A stretch of 64,000 nt of DNA from Anaerolineaceae bacterium UBA5404 (GCA_002409625.1 DHNY01000006.1:9759-73758); one strand, 5' to 3'. Positions 23,982 through 33,926 are shown, numbered from the stretch's first letter. Program-made: numbers and translations. The notes: generated by a model not told the origin, from the letters alone.

Positions 23982-26900
23982 TTATTCACTTGCCTCAGTT
24001 TGGATGAGGGGCAAATAAATATGTTGCATGCCTAGAACGCGAAGTTGAACTGGCATGGAAAGCTTGTCTTTGTTCTGGTTATTGAAGCCTAAACGCCCAA
24101 AATAATCACCAGAAGTCAGCTCTTTTGAGTCAAATTCAGCGACTATCTCAGCTTGACCGCCGTCTTTGCCAACTAGAAACTCATTTGGGTCGAGGCTAAG
24201 CCATACGATATCGCCGGGCACATCACCGCCTTGACTGGTTGTGCCATAAGCTCTTAAGAGCCAGTTTCCAGGTTTGAATACATCAACCAAAGACCAGCTT
24301 TCATCTGGAGGTAACACGGGATCTGCCGGCAACGGTGTTGACCACCATCCAATCCAGCTACGTTGGAGAGAGCTGTCCATATCAAGCGCCGCAGGCCAAT
24401 AACCGCTTGGGTTTAACACTAACGCACCAACGCCGATGATAACGTCACCCGGACCTTCCAAAAGGACGGGTTCAGCCAGCACAAATTCATGGAAGGTATC
24501 TAAAGTATTTGCTGTTACCCGTTCACTGTAAAGCAGCTTACTGCCCACAGCCGGGTCTTCATTTCCGGACGTGTTTTCGTAGACATAAATTTCAAAGCTA
24601 TGTCCATTCAAAACACCACCCAGACTGTCGAAGTAGATTTGAACGCTTTCGAGGTTAAAGGGGAAGCTTTCGGCATCTGGTGTAAAGCGATTGAGCCAGA
24701 TAAACTGGTGGGTGCCTCCAATTCCAATGCCTTCTTCGGCTGTGCCATCATCCAGCACCAATTCGACCGGGTCACCACTGAATGGAACAGGTCCTTCACC
24801 AGGATATTCTTCAACTTTAATAACGGCATCAGCGGCGCCAGTGTTGGTAAAGCTCAAGGTTTGCACAGTCACTTGATTAGCCATTTGTTCGGCATACAAG
24901 TTGCTTGGGTCGATAACCAAACACGCGCTGTCATGACGTAAGTTGATATCAAGGACGAGATCCTGGCTCATGCCTAGCTCAACATCGTCCAATCGGTAGC
25001 TAACATAGCCCGGGTGTTCCACTTCAACAGAATAACGACCTCGGGGCAGTGCCCAATTATAAAAGCCATTCTCGTCAGTGGTCGTGCTTTGATAGAAGAC
25101 ATCATTTTGATAAAACTTCACTTCCGCGTTTGCCAAAGCAGCGGGGTTGATGTCACATTTTTCGCTGGCGGTCAGGGTTCCCTTGATCGTTCCCCAGTCA
25201 TGAGGACGTAAAACATGCATGGTGACCGGTACTGGAGCAACTTCTTTAGAAGTGTCTGTTTTGAAATGCAGCTCGGCAAAATAGTCACCAGGTTGTTCAA
25301 TGACATCTTTTACCGTAAAGCGAATATTCAAACTGGTGCTTTGGCCACCATCCAGGAAACCAGCTTTGGGCTCTTCATCCAGCCAGGGCACATCTTCTCC
25401 AATCGCCTCGCCGTAGGCTTTGATTGCAAAGGAATCTATTTCTGTGCTTTCGGGGAAGTTGCCAATGTGCGATGAAGCACCGGTTTCAAGGTCAATGACG
25501 CGTAATGAGCCATAAGTTGTATACGTTGCCCAGTACATAATACCGTTAACTTCGTCATAGTCCATGCCTTGGGCATAGTTCGGGCGGATACCCAACGAGC
25601 CAACAAATTCACTCTGAGCAGTTTCAGGATCAATGCGGTGAAGAGCAGATGTGATGAGGTCTACGCCGTAAATCATATGCTGGTCAGGAACATAGGCAAT
25701 ATCAACCAGACAGGTTGCGGTTGGGATGTTGCCGATGTGCGTGACAGTGCCATCCAGATCAACGCGCGAAAGCTCCGACTTCTCATCACAAATGGCAGAA
25801 ACGCCATAGAAAAAGCCGTCCGCACCGGTCAAGCCAGTGAACTTTGTGCCAAGCGGAGGCGTGGTTTGGGCGATTTCACGGTAGGCACCGTTGGACGTGT
25901 CCACAGCGTACATGATGTTATTTTCATAGCTAATGGTGTAAAGCGTTTTGTAGTTTTCGCCCAGGAAGTCGCCTGCCTGAAGTTTAGGGCGCGTGATGCC
26001 CAACTCGGTTAGGTTTTGAGGGCTTGTAATATCATCCCAGGCAACAAAACGGTCAGAAAGCAGATTGATGCCAACCGCCTGTGTGTTTTCGAGCAAGGCG
26101 AAATGAGGTGTTTGAGGCATGCCTTCCATGCGAACCTGGTTTTCCTGACTGTGCGATTTTGGCGCCGGTTCGATTGAAACCGGTTCGGTAAGGGCAGGTA
26201 GTTCAGCCCTAAAAGCTGGGATGCTGACTTTACTGGGTGTGAAACCCTTGTCAACCTCGAGCAGAGTCCAATTGGCATAACCAGCCCCACGGTTACGGAG
26301 ATCTAAAGTGCTAAATTCATCGTCATCTCCGAGCACGATCGTGCGTTCCAGAGAGCTTTGAATCGTTTCAATCCAACCTGAGCCAATGCGAAAATCCTGG
26401 CGGTTGACTGTGTCTGGGATTAGTGTGCGGCTTTCATTGATGGTGCCATACTGCTCCTTGGAGACAGTAAATGCCACATCGGCATCGCTTTCTTCAAATG
26501 CCTGGAAGAAGTAGTACATTCCATCGTGATCCGGGTCGTTTGGTCTAAGGGTGGTTCTGTCATTGGCAGAGGCGGTTTCAACCAGGGCATCAAACACTTT
26601 GACATCTTCAGTTTCATTGAGGTCATACACATAACCAGCCACAACCCCACCACTAATCGGTCCGCAAGGGACAGTAACCCATTCGCGCACCTCAACCTTT
26701 ACGTTATCGATGTACCAACCGAGTTGGTGAACGGTGCGGTCAGAGCGATATTCAAAGCGCCATTGGAAGCTATCGCTGATGAAACCTGGCTCCAGGATAA
26801 AGCTTTGGGCGGTGTAACCAGAGCCGATTGGGTCTTTGCGGACGATGTTTTTACGGATTTCAACCCAGGTTTCGCCGCCGTCTTTAGAAGCATAAACCCT

Positions 26901-28136
26901 TCCGTGGTCAGCCCAGTTTTGAGGTGATTCGGTCATCAGCCAGTCCTGGTAGCTGATGATGATTTGGTGATCCGGGTAAGCCGAAAGATCCATTACCGGC
27001 GAGGTAATATAGCTGATTTCATTGGCGTTATAGTTGCCATCAAGGTTTGTAGCCCAAACGTTAGGTTCAGAATAAGCTCCTGCTGGACCAGTTGTTGGCA
27101 CACCTTTTTGCCATGAATTTGCACCAGAACCGCTAGAGCCAGTAGTCCATTGTTCTTCAGCTTCGTCATCAAATGTGTAGCTGTAAAGTGGGATGGGGTT
27201 TGGGTCCAATTCAACCCAAGACATTCCAATGTTGTCAATATACCAGCCAGGGCGCACGCCAGAGCTGTCTGACTTGAACCAGAAGCGGAATTGAAAATCT
27301 ACAACGTGATAGTCATTCTCAATCACGATGGCTTCTTTACGATAAGCCGAGTCATGGCGCGGTGTAGGTCCCCAAACGGTGTCCCAGGTTGCACCGCCAT
27401 CTTTTGTGAACTGAACGCTGCCAACATCCCAAAGAGAAGTGGCGCTTTCTGTGTAGAGCCAGTTCCACCATTCAATAAAAGCGGTGTCGTTTAGTCCAAC
27501 GCCAGAAAGGTCAATGATTGGGCTCATCGCGAAGCTTTGTTCGCTGTTGTTGTAATCACCAGTGGGATTGGTTGCAATGCCTTTGGTGCCGCTGATGGCA
27601 TGGCCGGGTCCGCTTTCAAAGTCTCCCCAAGCCCAGGAAGAATTGGTGCCTCCAAAGGTAAAGCCTTCATCGCTCTCATCAAAATCAAAGTAGCCTGCGT
27701 ACGCCAGTCCATAGCCGGCGGCGGTACAGGTGTTTTCAATGTGGAGGTTATAGTCTTTAACCAAGTCTGCATCGGCGGTGAAGGTTTCCGAGGCAGGAAC
27801 GTAACCAAAAAGTTGTGGTTCGATGCTTAGTGTGTATTCAACGCCACTCTCAATTTGGATGGTATATCTGCCCAACCAAGGGTCGGTGTAGAAAACGTAG
27901 GTGTTTTCAGGGTCTTCTAAGGTTATTTTGGCGTAAAGAGGGTAGACATGTTTTTGACCACCTTCTATACCGGCATCGTAAACGGTGCCACTTAGCGTGA
28001 TGTCAGCATTTATGATGTCGGACTGAAAACTTGTTTCAGCGTGAGCTGACCTTGTTGATGCCAATGGAATAAAACTGAGTAGTAAAGAAATGACTAGTAA
28101 AAAGTTTATGGTTCGATGGTTTGTGGTTTTTTGCAT
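23982..28136 (-). CDS. Large secreted multidomain surface protein
   Basis: 1384 residues. Signal peptide to about residue 33. In order: a carboxypeptidase-regulatory-like domain (about 45-130); two similar jelly-roll domains (about 145-310 and 320-490) with MSPIIDLSG/TSPVMDLSA, WYIDNIGMSW/WYIDNVKVEV, as in immune-inhibitor-A/MAM-like modules; another regulatory-like fold; a propeller-like segment (about 740-960, QGMDYDEVNGIMYW); an Ig-like stretch; a third carboxypeptidase-regulatory-like domain (about 1010-1080); and beta-rich modules ending in HIYLPLIQTEASE. No peptidase domain is present, although these modules usually accompany secreted peptidases in this group. Probably an adhesion or binding protein. 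SD AAAGGA. Confidence 0.75.
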   Translation of the reverse strand: MQKTTNHRTINFLLVISLLLSFIPLASTRSAHAETSFQSDIINADITLSGTVYDAGIEGGQKHVYPLYAKITLEDPENTYVFYTDPWLGRYTIQIESGVEYTLSIEPQLFGYVPASETFTADADLVKDYNLHIENTCTAAGYGLAYAGYFDFDESDEGFTFGGTNSSWAWGDFESGPGHAISGTKGIATNPTGDYNNSEQSFAMSPIIDLSGVGLNDTAFIEWWNWLYTESATSLWDVGSVQFTKDGGATWDTVWGPTPRHDSAYRKEAIVIENDYHVVDFQFRFWFKSDSSGVRPGWYIDNIGMSWVELDPNPIPLYSYTFDDEAEEQWTTGSSGSGANSWQKGVPTTGPAGAYSEPNVWATNLDGNYNANEISYITSPVMDLSAYPDHQIIISYQDWLMTESPQNWADHGRVYASKDGGETWVEIRKNIVRKDPIGSGYTAQSFILEPGFISDSFQWRFEYRSDRTVHQLGWYIDNVKVEVREWVTVPCGPISGGVVAGYVYDLNETEDVKVFDALVETASANDRTTLRPNDPDHDGMYYFFQAFEESDADVAFTVSKEQYGTINESRTLIPDTVNRQDFRIGSGWIETIQSSLERTIVLGDDDEFSTLDLRNRGAGYANWTLLEVDKGFTPSKVSIPAFRAELPALTEPVSIEPAPKSHSQENQVRMEGMPQTPHFALLENTQAVGINLLSDRFVAWDDITSPQNLTELGITRPKLQAGDFLGENYKTLYTISYENNIMYAVDTSNGAYREIAQTTPPLGTKFTGLTGADGFFYGVSAICDEKSELSRVDLDGTVTHIGNIPTATCLVDIAYVPDQHMIYGVDLITSALHRIDPETAQSEFVGSLGIRPNYAQGMDYDEVNGIMYWATYTTYGSLRVIDLETGASSHIGNFPESTEIDSFAIKAYGEAIGEDVPWLDEEPKAGFLDGGQSTSLNIRFTVKDVIEQPGDYFAELHFKTDTSKEVAPVPVTMHVLRPHDWGTIKGTLTASEKCDINPAALANAEVKFYQNDVFYQSTTTDENGFYNWALPRGRYSVEVEHPGYVSYRLDDVELGMSQDLVLDINLRHDSACLVIDPSNLYAEQMANQVTVQTLSFTNTGAADAVIKVEEYPGEGPVPFSGDPVELVLDDGTAEEGIGIGGTHQFIWLNRFTPDAESFPFNLESVQIYFDSLGGVLNGHSFEIYVYENTSGNEDPAVGSKLLYSERVTANTLDTFHEFVLAEPVLLEGPGDVIIGVGALVLNPSGYWPAALDMDSSLQRSWIGWWSTPLPADPVLPPDESWSLVDVFKPGNWLLRAYGTTSQGGDVPGDIVWLSLDPNEFLVGKDGGQAEIVAEFDSKELTSGDYFGRLGFNNQNKDKLSMPVQLRVLGMQHIYLPLIQTEASE

Positions 28137-28367
28137 AATGTTCCTTTTTTTGTTCTATGTTATGTTCTCAAAATTTTTAAAGGTTTAGCTTAATAGGCAC
28201 CTCCTAAGGTGTCAATTCCGGAAAGTGTGCAAAATAAACCGAAATTTGATTGGCAAGCCTGCCCTTTTTTCAGGACTTAATCGGGCATTATAGGGAGGCT
28301 TAAAGAATAGGTCAATTATTTTATCAAAGGTAGTCCGCCATTCAGACCCGTTTGAGGTGAAAAATTG
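28137..28367. other. Gap between surface-protein gene and CDF transporter gene
   Basis: Both flanking genes are on the minus strand. I see no clear -35/-10 pair. CACCTCCTAAGGTG (28200-28213) is a short inverted repeat that could be an operator or the end of the CDF transcript. Confidence 0.3.
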
Positions 28368-29297
28368 CTAATTTTTATGTGGTTTTGAGTGGAAATGGAC
28401 GTGTACGTCACGGACGTAGTCAACTTGCTTTTGCAAGATGTCTTCCACTTCATCTGAAATGGCATCGCCGGCATCCACGCTAATGTTCCCGTCCACGTAA
28501 ATGGCAAGGTTTATGACTAAATAGCGTCCAAAGCGATGGGCTTTGATGGCATCTACACCATGCACGCCAGGCACTTGCATAACCAAGTCGGAGATTTGCT
28601 TGGTCAGTGCCTTGCCTGGCAAGGTGTCCATGAGGTCGTCGGTGGAGTCGCGCAGAATTTCGTAACCGGTGTGGAAGATGAAAATAGCAACCAAAGCGCC
28701 GGCGAGCGGATCTACCCAACGGAAGCCCAAGAGGCTAAAGCTGATGCCAATCACCACGGCCAGGGCGCTGAAAATATCGTTGCGATGGTCTTGGGCGAGG
28801 GCAATAATGGTGGCATTGGCGGTTCTTTTACCAATGCGATGGGTGTAAATGGACATGAAGGTTTTAATAATGACCGTGGCGAGGGCAATCCAAAGGGTGA
28901 TTTGCGCGGCGCCTTCTTCGTTTCCGCTGCCACTAAAATAGTCAAAGAGGCTTCTAACGGAGTCCCAAAAAATAGTGATGGCGGTGGTAATAACAAAAGC
29001 GCCAACCACCAAAGCCCCCACACTTTCGAACTGCGTGTGGCCATAGGGATGTTCATCATCCGCAGGTTTATGGGCTGCGCGCACGAAGAACGAGACCACA
29101 ATGTTGTAAACCACGTCCGACGTAGAGTTGATGCCGTCAGCAAGCAATGCCGGTGAATGCCCAAAAATGCCAATCGCGGTTTTTACAATGGCAAGGATGA
29201 TGTTGATGATTAAGGTAAGTAAAACCGCTTGATTGCTCTGCCTGTTCCTTTGATCAGAAGGCATGTCTATGGCTTTATCGAGGGCGTCTTCGATCAT
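28368..29297 (-). CDS. Cation diffusion facilitator family transporter
   Basis: 309 residues with the CDF layout: six transmembrane helices (about 25-215) and a cytoplasmic C-terminal domain. Metal-site sequences are ALLADGINSTSDVVYN (TM2 Asp residues) and ALAQDHRNDIFSALAVV (TM5 His-x-x-x-Asp). The DDEHPYGHTQFE loop is also typical. It exports divalent metals (Zn, Fe, Mn or Co) in exchange for protons; the metal is not determined. It starts 13 bases after trpS, so probably shares its transcript. Confidence 0.9.
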   Translation of the reverse strand: MIEDALDKAIDMPSDQRNRQSNQAVLLTLIINIILAIVKTAIGIFGHSPALLADGINSTSDVVYNIVVSFFVRAAHKPADDEHPYGHTQFESVGALVVGAFVITTAITIFWDSVRSLFDYFSGSGNEEGAAQITLWIALATVIIKTFMSIYTHRIGKRTANATIIALAQDHRNDIFSALAVVIGISFSLLGFRWVDPLAGALVAIFIFHTGYEILRDSTDDLMDTLPGKALTKQISDLVMQVPGVHGVDAIKAHRFGRYLVINLAIYVDGNISVDAGDAISDEVEDILQKQVDYVRDVHVHFHSKPHKN

Positions 29298-29310
29298 TTC
29301 CTAGCCAGAT

Positions 29311-30306
29311 TTACCAGTCTAAACCAACCGCTTTGCGCATGCGCTTGAGGTTGGGGATGGCGATGGAACGCACTTTTTCGGCGCCGGTCTTGAGGATGGC
29401 GTCCAGCTGGGCTTTGTCGCTCATCAGGGTGTTGTAGGTTTGGCGCGCTTCTGCAAAATGGTCGAGGTAGCGTTCAAAGAGCTCTTGTTTTAAAACGCCA
29501 TAACCCAATCCCCCTTGCAAGTATTGATGGCGAACTTCTTCAACACGCTCCTCAGGCGCGAAAAAGCGGAAGATTTGAAAGACATTACAGCTCTCTGGAT
29601 CTTTGGGTTCTTCTGGTGTTTTGCTATCGGTGACGATGCGCATAATTTGCTTGCGGGCTGCTTTTTCGTTGCCAAAAATTTGGATGGTGTTGTTGTAGCT
29701 TTTGCTCATTTTGCGCCCGTCAATGCCGGGGATGCTTTGCACTTCTTCTGGAATCAAAGGTTCGGGCAGTTTGATGGTGTTGCCATAAGTGCGGTTGAAG
29801 GTTTCGGCGATATCACGCGCGATTTCGACGTGTTGTTTTTGATCAAGCCCAACAGGGACTATATCAGCGTTATAAAGCAAAATATCCGCTGCCATCAGCA
29901 CAGGGTAGTAATACAAGCCGGCGTTAATCTGGTAGTCAGGGTCGCGATCGATTTCCAGGTTTTTGTCCACCGCGGCTTTATAGGCATGGGCACGGTTGAG
30001 CAAGCCTTTGGCAGTGGAGCAGGCTAAAATCCAGGTGCACTCGGGGATTTCGGGGATGTCTGATTGGCGGAAAAACGCACTCTTTTCAGGGTCCAGTCCC
30101 AAAGCTAACCAGGCTGCGGCAACTTCGTAGATGTTTTGTTGCAACTCCTTAGGGTCTGGGTTGGTGGTGAGAGCGTGATAGTCTGCAACAAAATAAAGCC
30201 CCAAATAGGTCTCAGAAAGGGCGATGGCTTGTTGGTACATGCCAAAGTAATTGCCAATATGAGGGCTGCCAGTAGGTTTGATGCCAGTGAGTGATATGCG
30301 TGCCAT
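29311..30306 (-). CDS. trpS: Tryptophan-tRNA ligase
   Basis: 331 residues from ATG 30306, which has TTGGAG 7 bases upstream; a TTG four codons earlier overlaps that SD. Class I synthetase: GIKPTGSPHIGNYFGM at the N-terminus (HIGH motif PHIG) and GRKMSKSYNN near residue 200 (KMSKS). Charges tRNA-Trp. It sits between coaE (upstream, 40 bases) and the CDF transporter. Confidence 0.95.
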   Translation of the reverse strand: MARISLTGIKPTGSPHIGNYFGMYQQAIALSETYLGLYFVADYHALTTNPDPKELQQNIYEVAAAWLALGLDPEKSAFFRQSDIPEIPECTWILACSTAKGLLNRAHAYKAAVDKNLEIDRDPDYQINAGLYYYPVLMAADILLYNADIVPVGLDQKQHVEIARDIAETFNRTYGNTIKLPEPLIPEEVQSIPGIDGRKMSKSYNNTIQIFGNEKAARKQIMRIVTDSKTPEEPKDPESCNVFQIFRFFAPEERVEEVRHQYLQGGLGYGVLKQELFERYLDHFAEARQTYNTLMSDKAQLDAILKTGAEKVRSIAIPNLKRMRKAVGLDW

Positions 30307-30346
30307 AAGATACTCCAAAAGTTAGTGAGGCAATTATAAGCCAGGT

Positions 30347-30961
30347 TTAGAGAATGATCCCCAGTTTTTTCAAGCCGGTTTCGATTTGGGTGCCGGTATC
30401 CTCAAAATTCCCATCGGTTGTAATAACAAAATCTGCCATTTTTGTTTTTTCTTCCTGTGGGCTTTGAGAATTAAGCCGTTTTGCGGCACTAATGGGATCC
30501 ATGCCACGACCCTGGATGAGGCGACCAAGGCGGGTTTCATCATCCGCGGTGGTTACCCATGTGGCATCGCACAGCTTTCCCATACCCGATTCGAATAGCT
30601 TTACCGCTTCAACCACCACGAGCTTGACACCGTCTTTTTCAATGGCTTGCTCGATGAGCGCTCTGATGGCTTCAATTGTGGCAGGGTGCACAATGGCTTC
30701 CAGTTCTTTGAGCTGGACCGGGTCAGAAAATACGATTTTGCTTAAAGCAGCGCGGTCAATATGCCCGCTGGCATGTTTGATGTTTTCGCCAAAATGCTCA
30801 ATTAAAGGCGCGTATGCAGGATTACCTGGCAGGTAGGTTTGCTGAGCAACCAGGTCTGCATCGATGGTCTTGGCACCACGTTTGGCGAGCCAACTTAGCA
30901 CGTATGTTTTGCCAGAGGCGATATTGCCCGTAAGACCGAGGACAAAAGGTTTTTTATTCAT
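30347..30961 (-). CDS. coaE: Dephospho-CoA kinase
   Basis: 204 residues; last step of coenzyme A synthesis. P-loop LTGNIASGKTYVLSWLAKRG (residues 10-29), DADLVAQQTY, the lid/CoA region IVHPATIEAI, and VEAVKLFESGM near residue 120. Its ATG lies six bases after a TATACT box with no SD, so its mRNA is likely leaderless. It starts a coaE-trpS-CDF unit. Confidence 0.92.
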   Translation of the reverse strand: MNKKPFVLGLTGNIASGKTYVLSWLAKRGAKTIDADLVAQQTYLPGNPAYAPLIEHFGENIKHASGHIDRAALSKIVFSDPVQLKELEAIVHPATIEAIRALIEQAIEKDGVKLVVVEAVKLFESGMGKLCDATWVTTADDETRLGRLIQGRGMDPISAAKRLNSQSPQEEKTKMADFVITTDGNFEDTGTQIETGLKKLGIIL

Positions 30962-30967
30962 GCCTAA

Positions 30968-30973
30968 AGTATA
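30968..30973 (-). promoter_or_regulatory. -10 box of a likely leaderless promoter for coaE
   Basis: On the minus strand TATACT, then TTAGGC, then the coaE ATG; six-base spacing, no SD. Confidence 0.6.
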
Positions 30974-31073
30974 CTTCAGGCAGGGTCTCTGCGGAATAAT
31001 CTGTTTAATCCATTAAGTCTGTTTAATGTGTTATAACGGATTGCGAAGATGTTTTTTTGAGACGAGGAGAAGA

Positions 31074-31430
31074 ATGGAAGCAAAAAAGGCAGTGCTAAAT
31101 CAAATCAAATGTGATAATTGCGGTGCGCCGCTTAAACTTGAACAGGGAGAGCAGATTGTTAATTGCCCATTTTGTCATTCCACACAGCATGTTAACATTG
31201 AATGGAAAGAAGTCAAAGCCGAACCTGTGGTTAGCCATCACGCTGAGCAAAGCTTTCAACAAGCTCCACACAATCCATCCAAACTTGTACCAGTTTCAAG
31301 AAAAGCATTTGAAACTGTTTTGAAAATCCTTTTTATCATAATCTTTTTGTTCGTTCTATATACCATTATCCGCCGCTGGATTAGCTTCCCTAAAGTGGAT
31401 CCCTTGCTTCTTGACTACCTGGGGTCTTAA
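31074..31430 (+). CDS. Zinc-ribbon membrane protein
   Basis: 118 residues from ATG 31074 (SD GAGGAGA). The N-terminus is a two-CxxC zinc ribbon (CDNCGAPLKLEQGEQIVNCP, then FC), followed by a charged linker and a single hydrophobic helix near residues 83-102 (LFIIIFLFVLYTII) and a short tail. Such ribbon-plus-helix proteins are common but of unknown role. An upstream in-frame start at 31026 is not supported by an SD. Confidence 0.7.
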   Translation: MEAKKAVLNQIKCDNCGAPLKLEQGEQIVNCPFCHSTQHVNIEWKEVKAEPVVSHHAEQSFQQAPHNPSKLVPVSRKAFETVLKILFIIIFLFVLYTIIRRWISFPKVDPLLLDYLGS

Positions 31431-31500
31431 GCCATTTCTATAAATGCTTTAAAGCGTCATTCACCACACCCTGAAGCTATGAGCCAAGCGAGGCGCGTGC

Positions 31501-31506
31501 TATAAT
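31501..31506 (+). promoter_or_regulatory. -10 box of a likely leaderless promoter for tilS
   Basis: TGC then TATAAT (extended -10), then TTTGTC and the ATG at 31513. No SD. Confidence 0.65.
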
Positions 31507-31512
31507 TTTGTC

Positions 31513-32964
31513 ATGCTCCGAGAAGAAATGATTCAAACTTTGAAGGATTTGTTAGCCCAAAAGAGTGGCTTTGATCCTCAAAAGCCTCTCATCCTGGCGG
31601 TTTCAGGTGGGGTGGATAGTTTGAGCTTGGCACACGCTCTGCGCGACTCGGATTTGCCTTTGATTGTGGCGCATTTGGACCATGCCCTGCGCGAAAAATC
31701 GGCTGAACAAGCCGGGCAATTGGAGCAATTGATGAGCGAATGGGGCTTGCGTTTTGTGAGTCGACGGGTGGACGTTGCGGCTTTTGCCCGTGAAGAAAAG
31801 CTGGGCATTGAGGAAGCCGCACGGGTGTGCAGATACCGCTTTTTGTTTGAGGTCGCCCGCGAAAATGATGCCCAAGCCATTGTTTTGGGGCATCATGCCG
31901 ATGATCAGGTTGAAACCGTGCTGATGCATTTTATGCGCGGTTCCGGTATGGCAGGGCTTACAGGCATGTATCCCTACACTATTTTAGGGCAATTTGATAA
32001 AACCATTCCTCTTTTACGCCCATTATTGAAAATTAAGCGGGAAGCTTTGGAAGCTTACGCATCCCATCATCAGCTCAAGCCTTTAGAGGATGAAAGCAAT
32101 CAAAAGCCTTTTTACTACCGGAACAAACTCAGGCTTGAACTCATCCCAGATATGGAGGTGCTGAACCCTGGCTTTAAGCAAAGTGTTTTGCGGTCAGCAG
32201 AAGTTTTACGTGGTGATGAGGTAATCCTTAGCCGGTTGGAGAACGAAGCTTTTTTGAAGTCCACACGCAAAGAGGCTGAAGATGAAATTATTCTCGATCG
32301 TGAAGACGTATTAGCTTTGGATTTAGGCATTCAACGGCGGGTTATTCGCAAGGCTTTAAATCAATTGCGCCCTGTTAATCCTGATTTCGGCTTCGAAGAT
32401 ATCGAAAAAGCGCGGGCTTTGGTATTAGCCGGAAAAGGAGCTGAAGATATTAGCTCTGGATTGCGAATTGAGATGCTTGGGAATTATTGCCATTTGATTA
32501 ATCAAGGACAAGAACCGCGCATCATTAATTTTCCTCAGTTGGCTTCTTTGACTGAAGTAAAACAGCTCTATGTTGGGGATGCCTTAGACCTTAATGAGGG
32601 TTGGCGTTTGCATGCGCAGCTGATTGACGCGCAAAGCTATGCCCAAATGCCTGAAGCAACGCGCAAAAACGCAAATCACGCCTTTTTAAGGCTTCCTAAA
32701 CCTGAAGTCCCGCTACAGGTCCGCGCAATGAAAGCGGGAGAGCGTTGGGTATCTTTGGGTTTGAAAACAGGCAGTCAGAAATTGAGTGATTTCTTTGTAA
32801 ATAACAAAATTCCTCAGGCAGCAAGAGCAAAATGGCCTTTGGTGCTGCGAGAGGAATCGATTCTTTGGGTGCCAGGTTTGCGCATCGCACATGCCTGGCG
32901 ACTAAAAGGTGATGAAACGACTATCCTTCACCTTTCCTTGGTGCATAACCAGGTTTTTAACTAG
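31513..32964 (+). CDS. tilS: tRNA(Ile)-lysidine synthase
   Basis: 483 residues. The PP-loop ATP-pyrophosphatase motif is LAVSGGVDSLSLAHAL (residues 28-43), followed by VAHLDHALREKSAEQ, LGIEEAARVCRYRF and VLGHHADDQVETVLMHFMRG. The C-terminal TilS domains follow (PEVPLQVRAMKAGERW, KLSDFFVNNKIPQAARAKWP). It converts cytidine 34 of the CAU tRNA-Ile to lysidine. The stop overlaps that of the converging LCP gene in a shared CTAG. Confidence 0.94.
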   Translation: MLREEMIQTLKDLLAQKSGFDPQKPLILAVSGGVDSLSLAHALRDSDLPLIVAHLDHALREKSAEQAGQLEQLMSEWGLRFVSRRVDVAAFAREEKLGIEEAARVCRYRFLFEVARENDAQAIVLGHHADDQVETVLMHFMRGSGMAGLTGMYPYTILGQFDKTIPLLRPLLKIKREALEAYASHHQLKPLEDESNQKPFYYRNKLRLELIPDMEVLNPGFKQSVLRSAEVLRGDEVILSRLENEAFLKSTRKEAEDEIILDREDVLALDLGIQRRVIRKALNQLRPVNPDFGFEDIEKARALVLAGKGAEDISSGLRIEMLGNYCHLINQGQEPRIINFPQLASLTEVKQLYVGDALDLNEGWRLHAQLIDAQSYAQMPEATRKNANHAFLRLPKPEVPLQVRAMKAGERWVSLGLKTGSQKLSDFFVNNKIPQAARAKWPLVLREESILWVPGLRIAHAWRLKGDETTILHLSLVHNQVFN

Positions 32965-33926
32965 TTGGCATCCAAGACTTCACGCAAGAGGTTTTTTATC
33001 GCTTCGAAGTCTGGGTATAAAACCTGAGCGCCTCCGGATGTAATCCCACCAGTTACCTCATTATGTGTAATGCGGTGCATGGTAAACACATCGTCTCCAA
33101 AATACTTGGAAAGTGGCAAAGCGTAAATGATGTAGTCCGTTAACTTCATGTCAGTTTCGATGCTGCGGTTTACCGCGCGCAGCACGTTGGGCAGGTTGAC
33201 AAGCTGGCTGGGTGAGAGGGCTTTTTTGCCCATGGCTTTGATGACTTCCATGGCGCGACGGTTGCGGTCAAGGTCCGAAGAATTCATGCGCGCGCGAACA
33301 TACCAAAAAACGTCCCATTGTTCCATGGTTACGATGCCAGGTTCCACCACGCGCCACCCACTTTCGTCCAGATAACTTGCATCTTCCATGCGCTCGGTTA
33401 CTTCAACATCAATGGGTCCAAGCACATCCAGGATATGCTTAAAACTTTCAAATTCAGCCATCATGTAGTGGTCTGGTCTAAAGCCAAAATTGGCTGCCAG
33501 GGCATCGCTAAGCATTTGCCACTCACCAAAGGGATAAGCCACGTTGAGGCGTTGTTCTCCCAAACCGGGAATGTTTAGCCAAAGATCGCGCGGAAAGGAA
33601 ATGAGATTAATTTTGTTGGTTTTCGTGTTGAAAGCCATCAAAAGCATGACGTCGGTACGAAAGCCGATTTCGGGTTGGTAGTCTGAACCCAGCAACATGA
33701 TGGTTTTGATGTGGTTTGGCACATTGAGCCGTGTGGCTTCATTCGATAAATAGGGATCATCGGCGTATTTTTCAGGTGTCGTCCATAGATTGGTCAAAAA
33801 GCCTGGTTGTCCTTCACGGATGCGGTTGAGGCTAACGCCAACCATAACGCCAAAAACCAGGAGAACCAGAATGATAAGAAACGTTGAAAACGCGCAACCG
33901 CGTTTCTTTGTTGAGTATTGTTTCAT
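32961..33926 (-). CDS. LytR-CpsA-Psr (LCP) family protein, first copy
   Basis: 321 residues. One N-terminal transmembrane helix (about 13-30) and an extracellular LCP domain: IMLLGSDYQPEIGFRTDVML, LISFPRDLWLNIPGLGEQRL (conserved FPRD and R), FWYVRARMNSSDLDRNRRAM. LCP enzymes transfer undecaprenyl-linked glycopolymers to the cell wall, or attach other glycans. A second LCP gene lies 1 kb upstream on the same strand, with a recombinase-like gene between them. Confidence 0.9.
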   Translation of the reverse strand: MKQYSTKKRGCAFSTFLIILVLLVFGVMVGVSLNRIREGQPGFLTNLWTTPEKYADDPYLSNEATRLNVPNHIKTIMLLGSDYQPEIGFRTDVMLLMAFNTKTNKINLISFPRDLWLNIPGLGEQRLNVAYPFGEWQMLSDALAANFGFRPDHYMMAEFESFKHILDVLGPIDVEVTERMEDASYLDESGWRVVEPGIVTMEQWDVFWYVRARMNSSDLDRNRRAMEVIKAMGKKALSPSQLVNLPNVLRAVNRSIETDMKLTDYIIYALPLSKYFGDDVFTMHRITHNEVTGGITSGGAQVLYPDFEAIKNLLREVLDAN

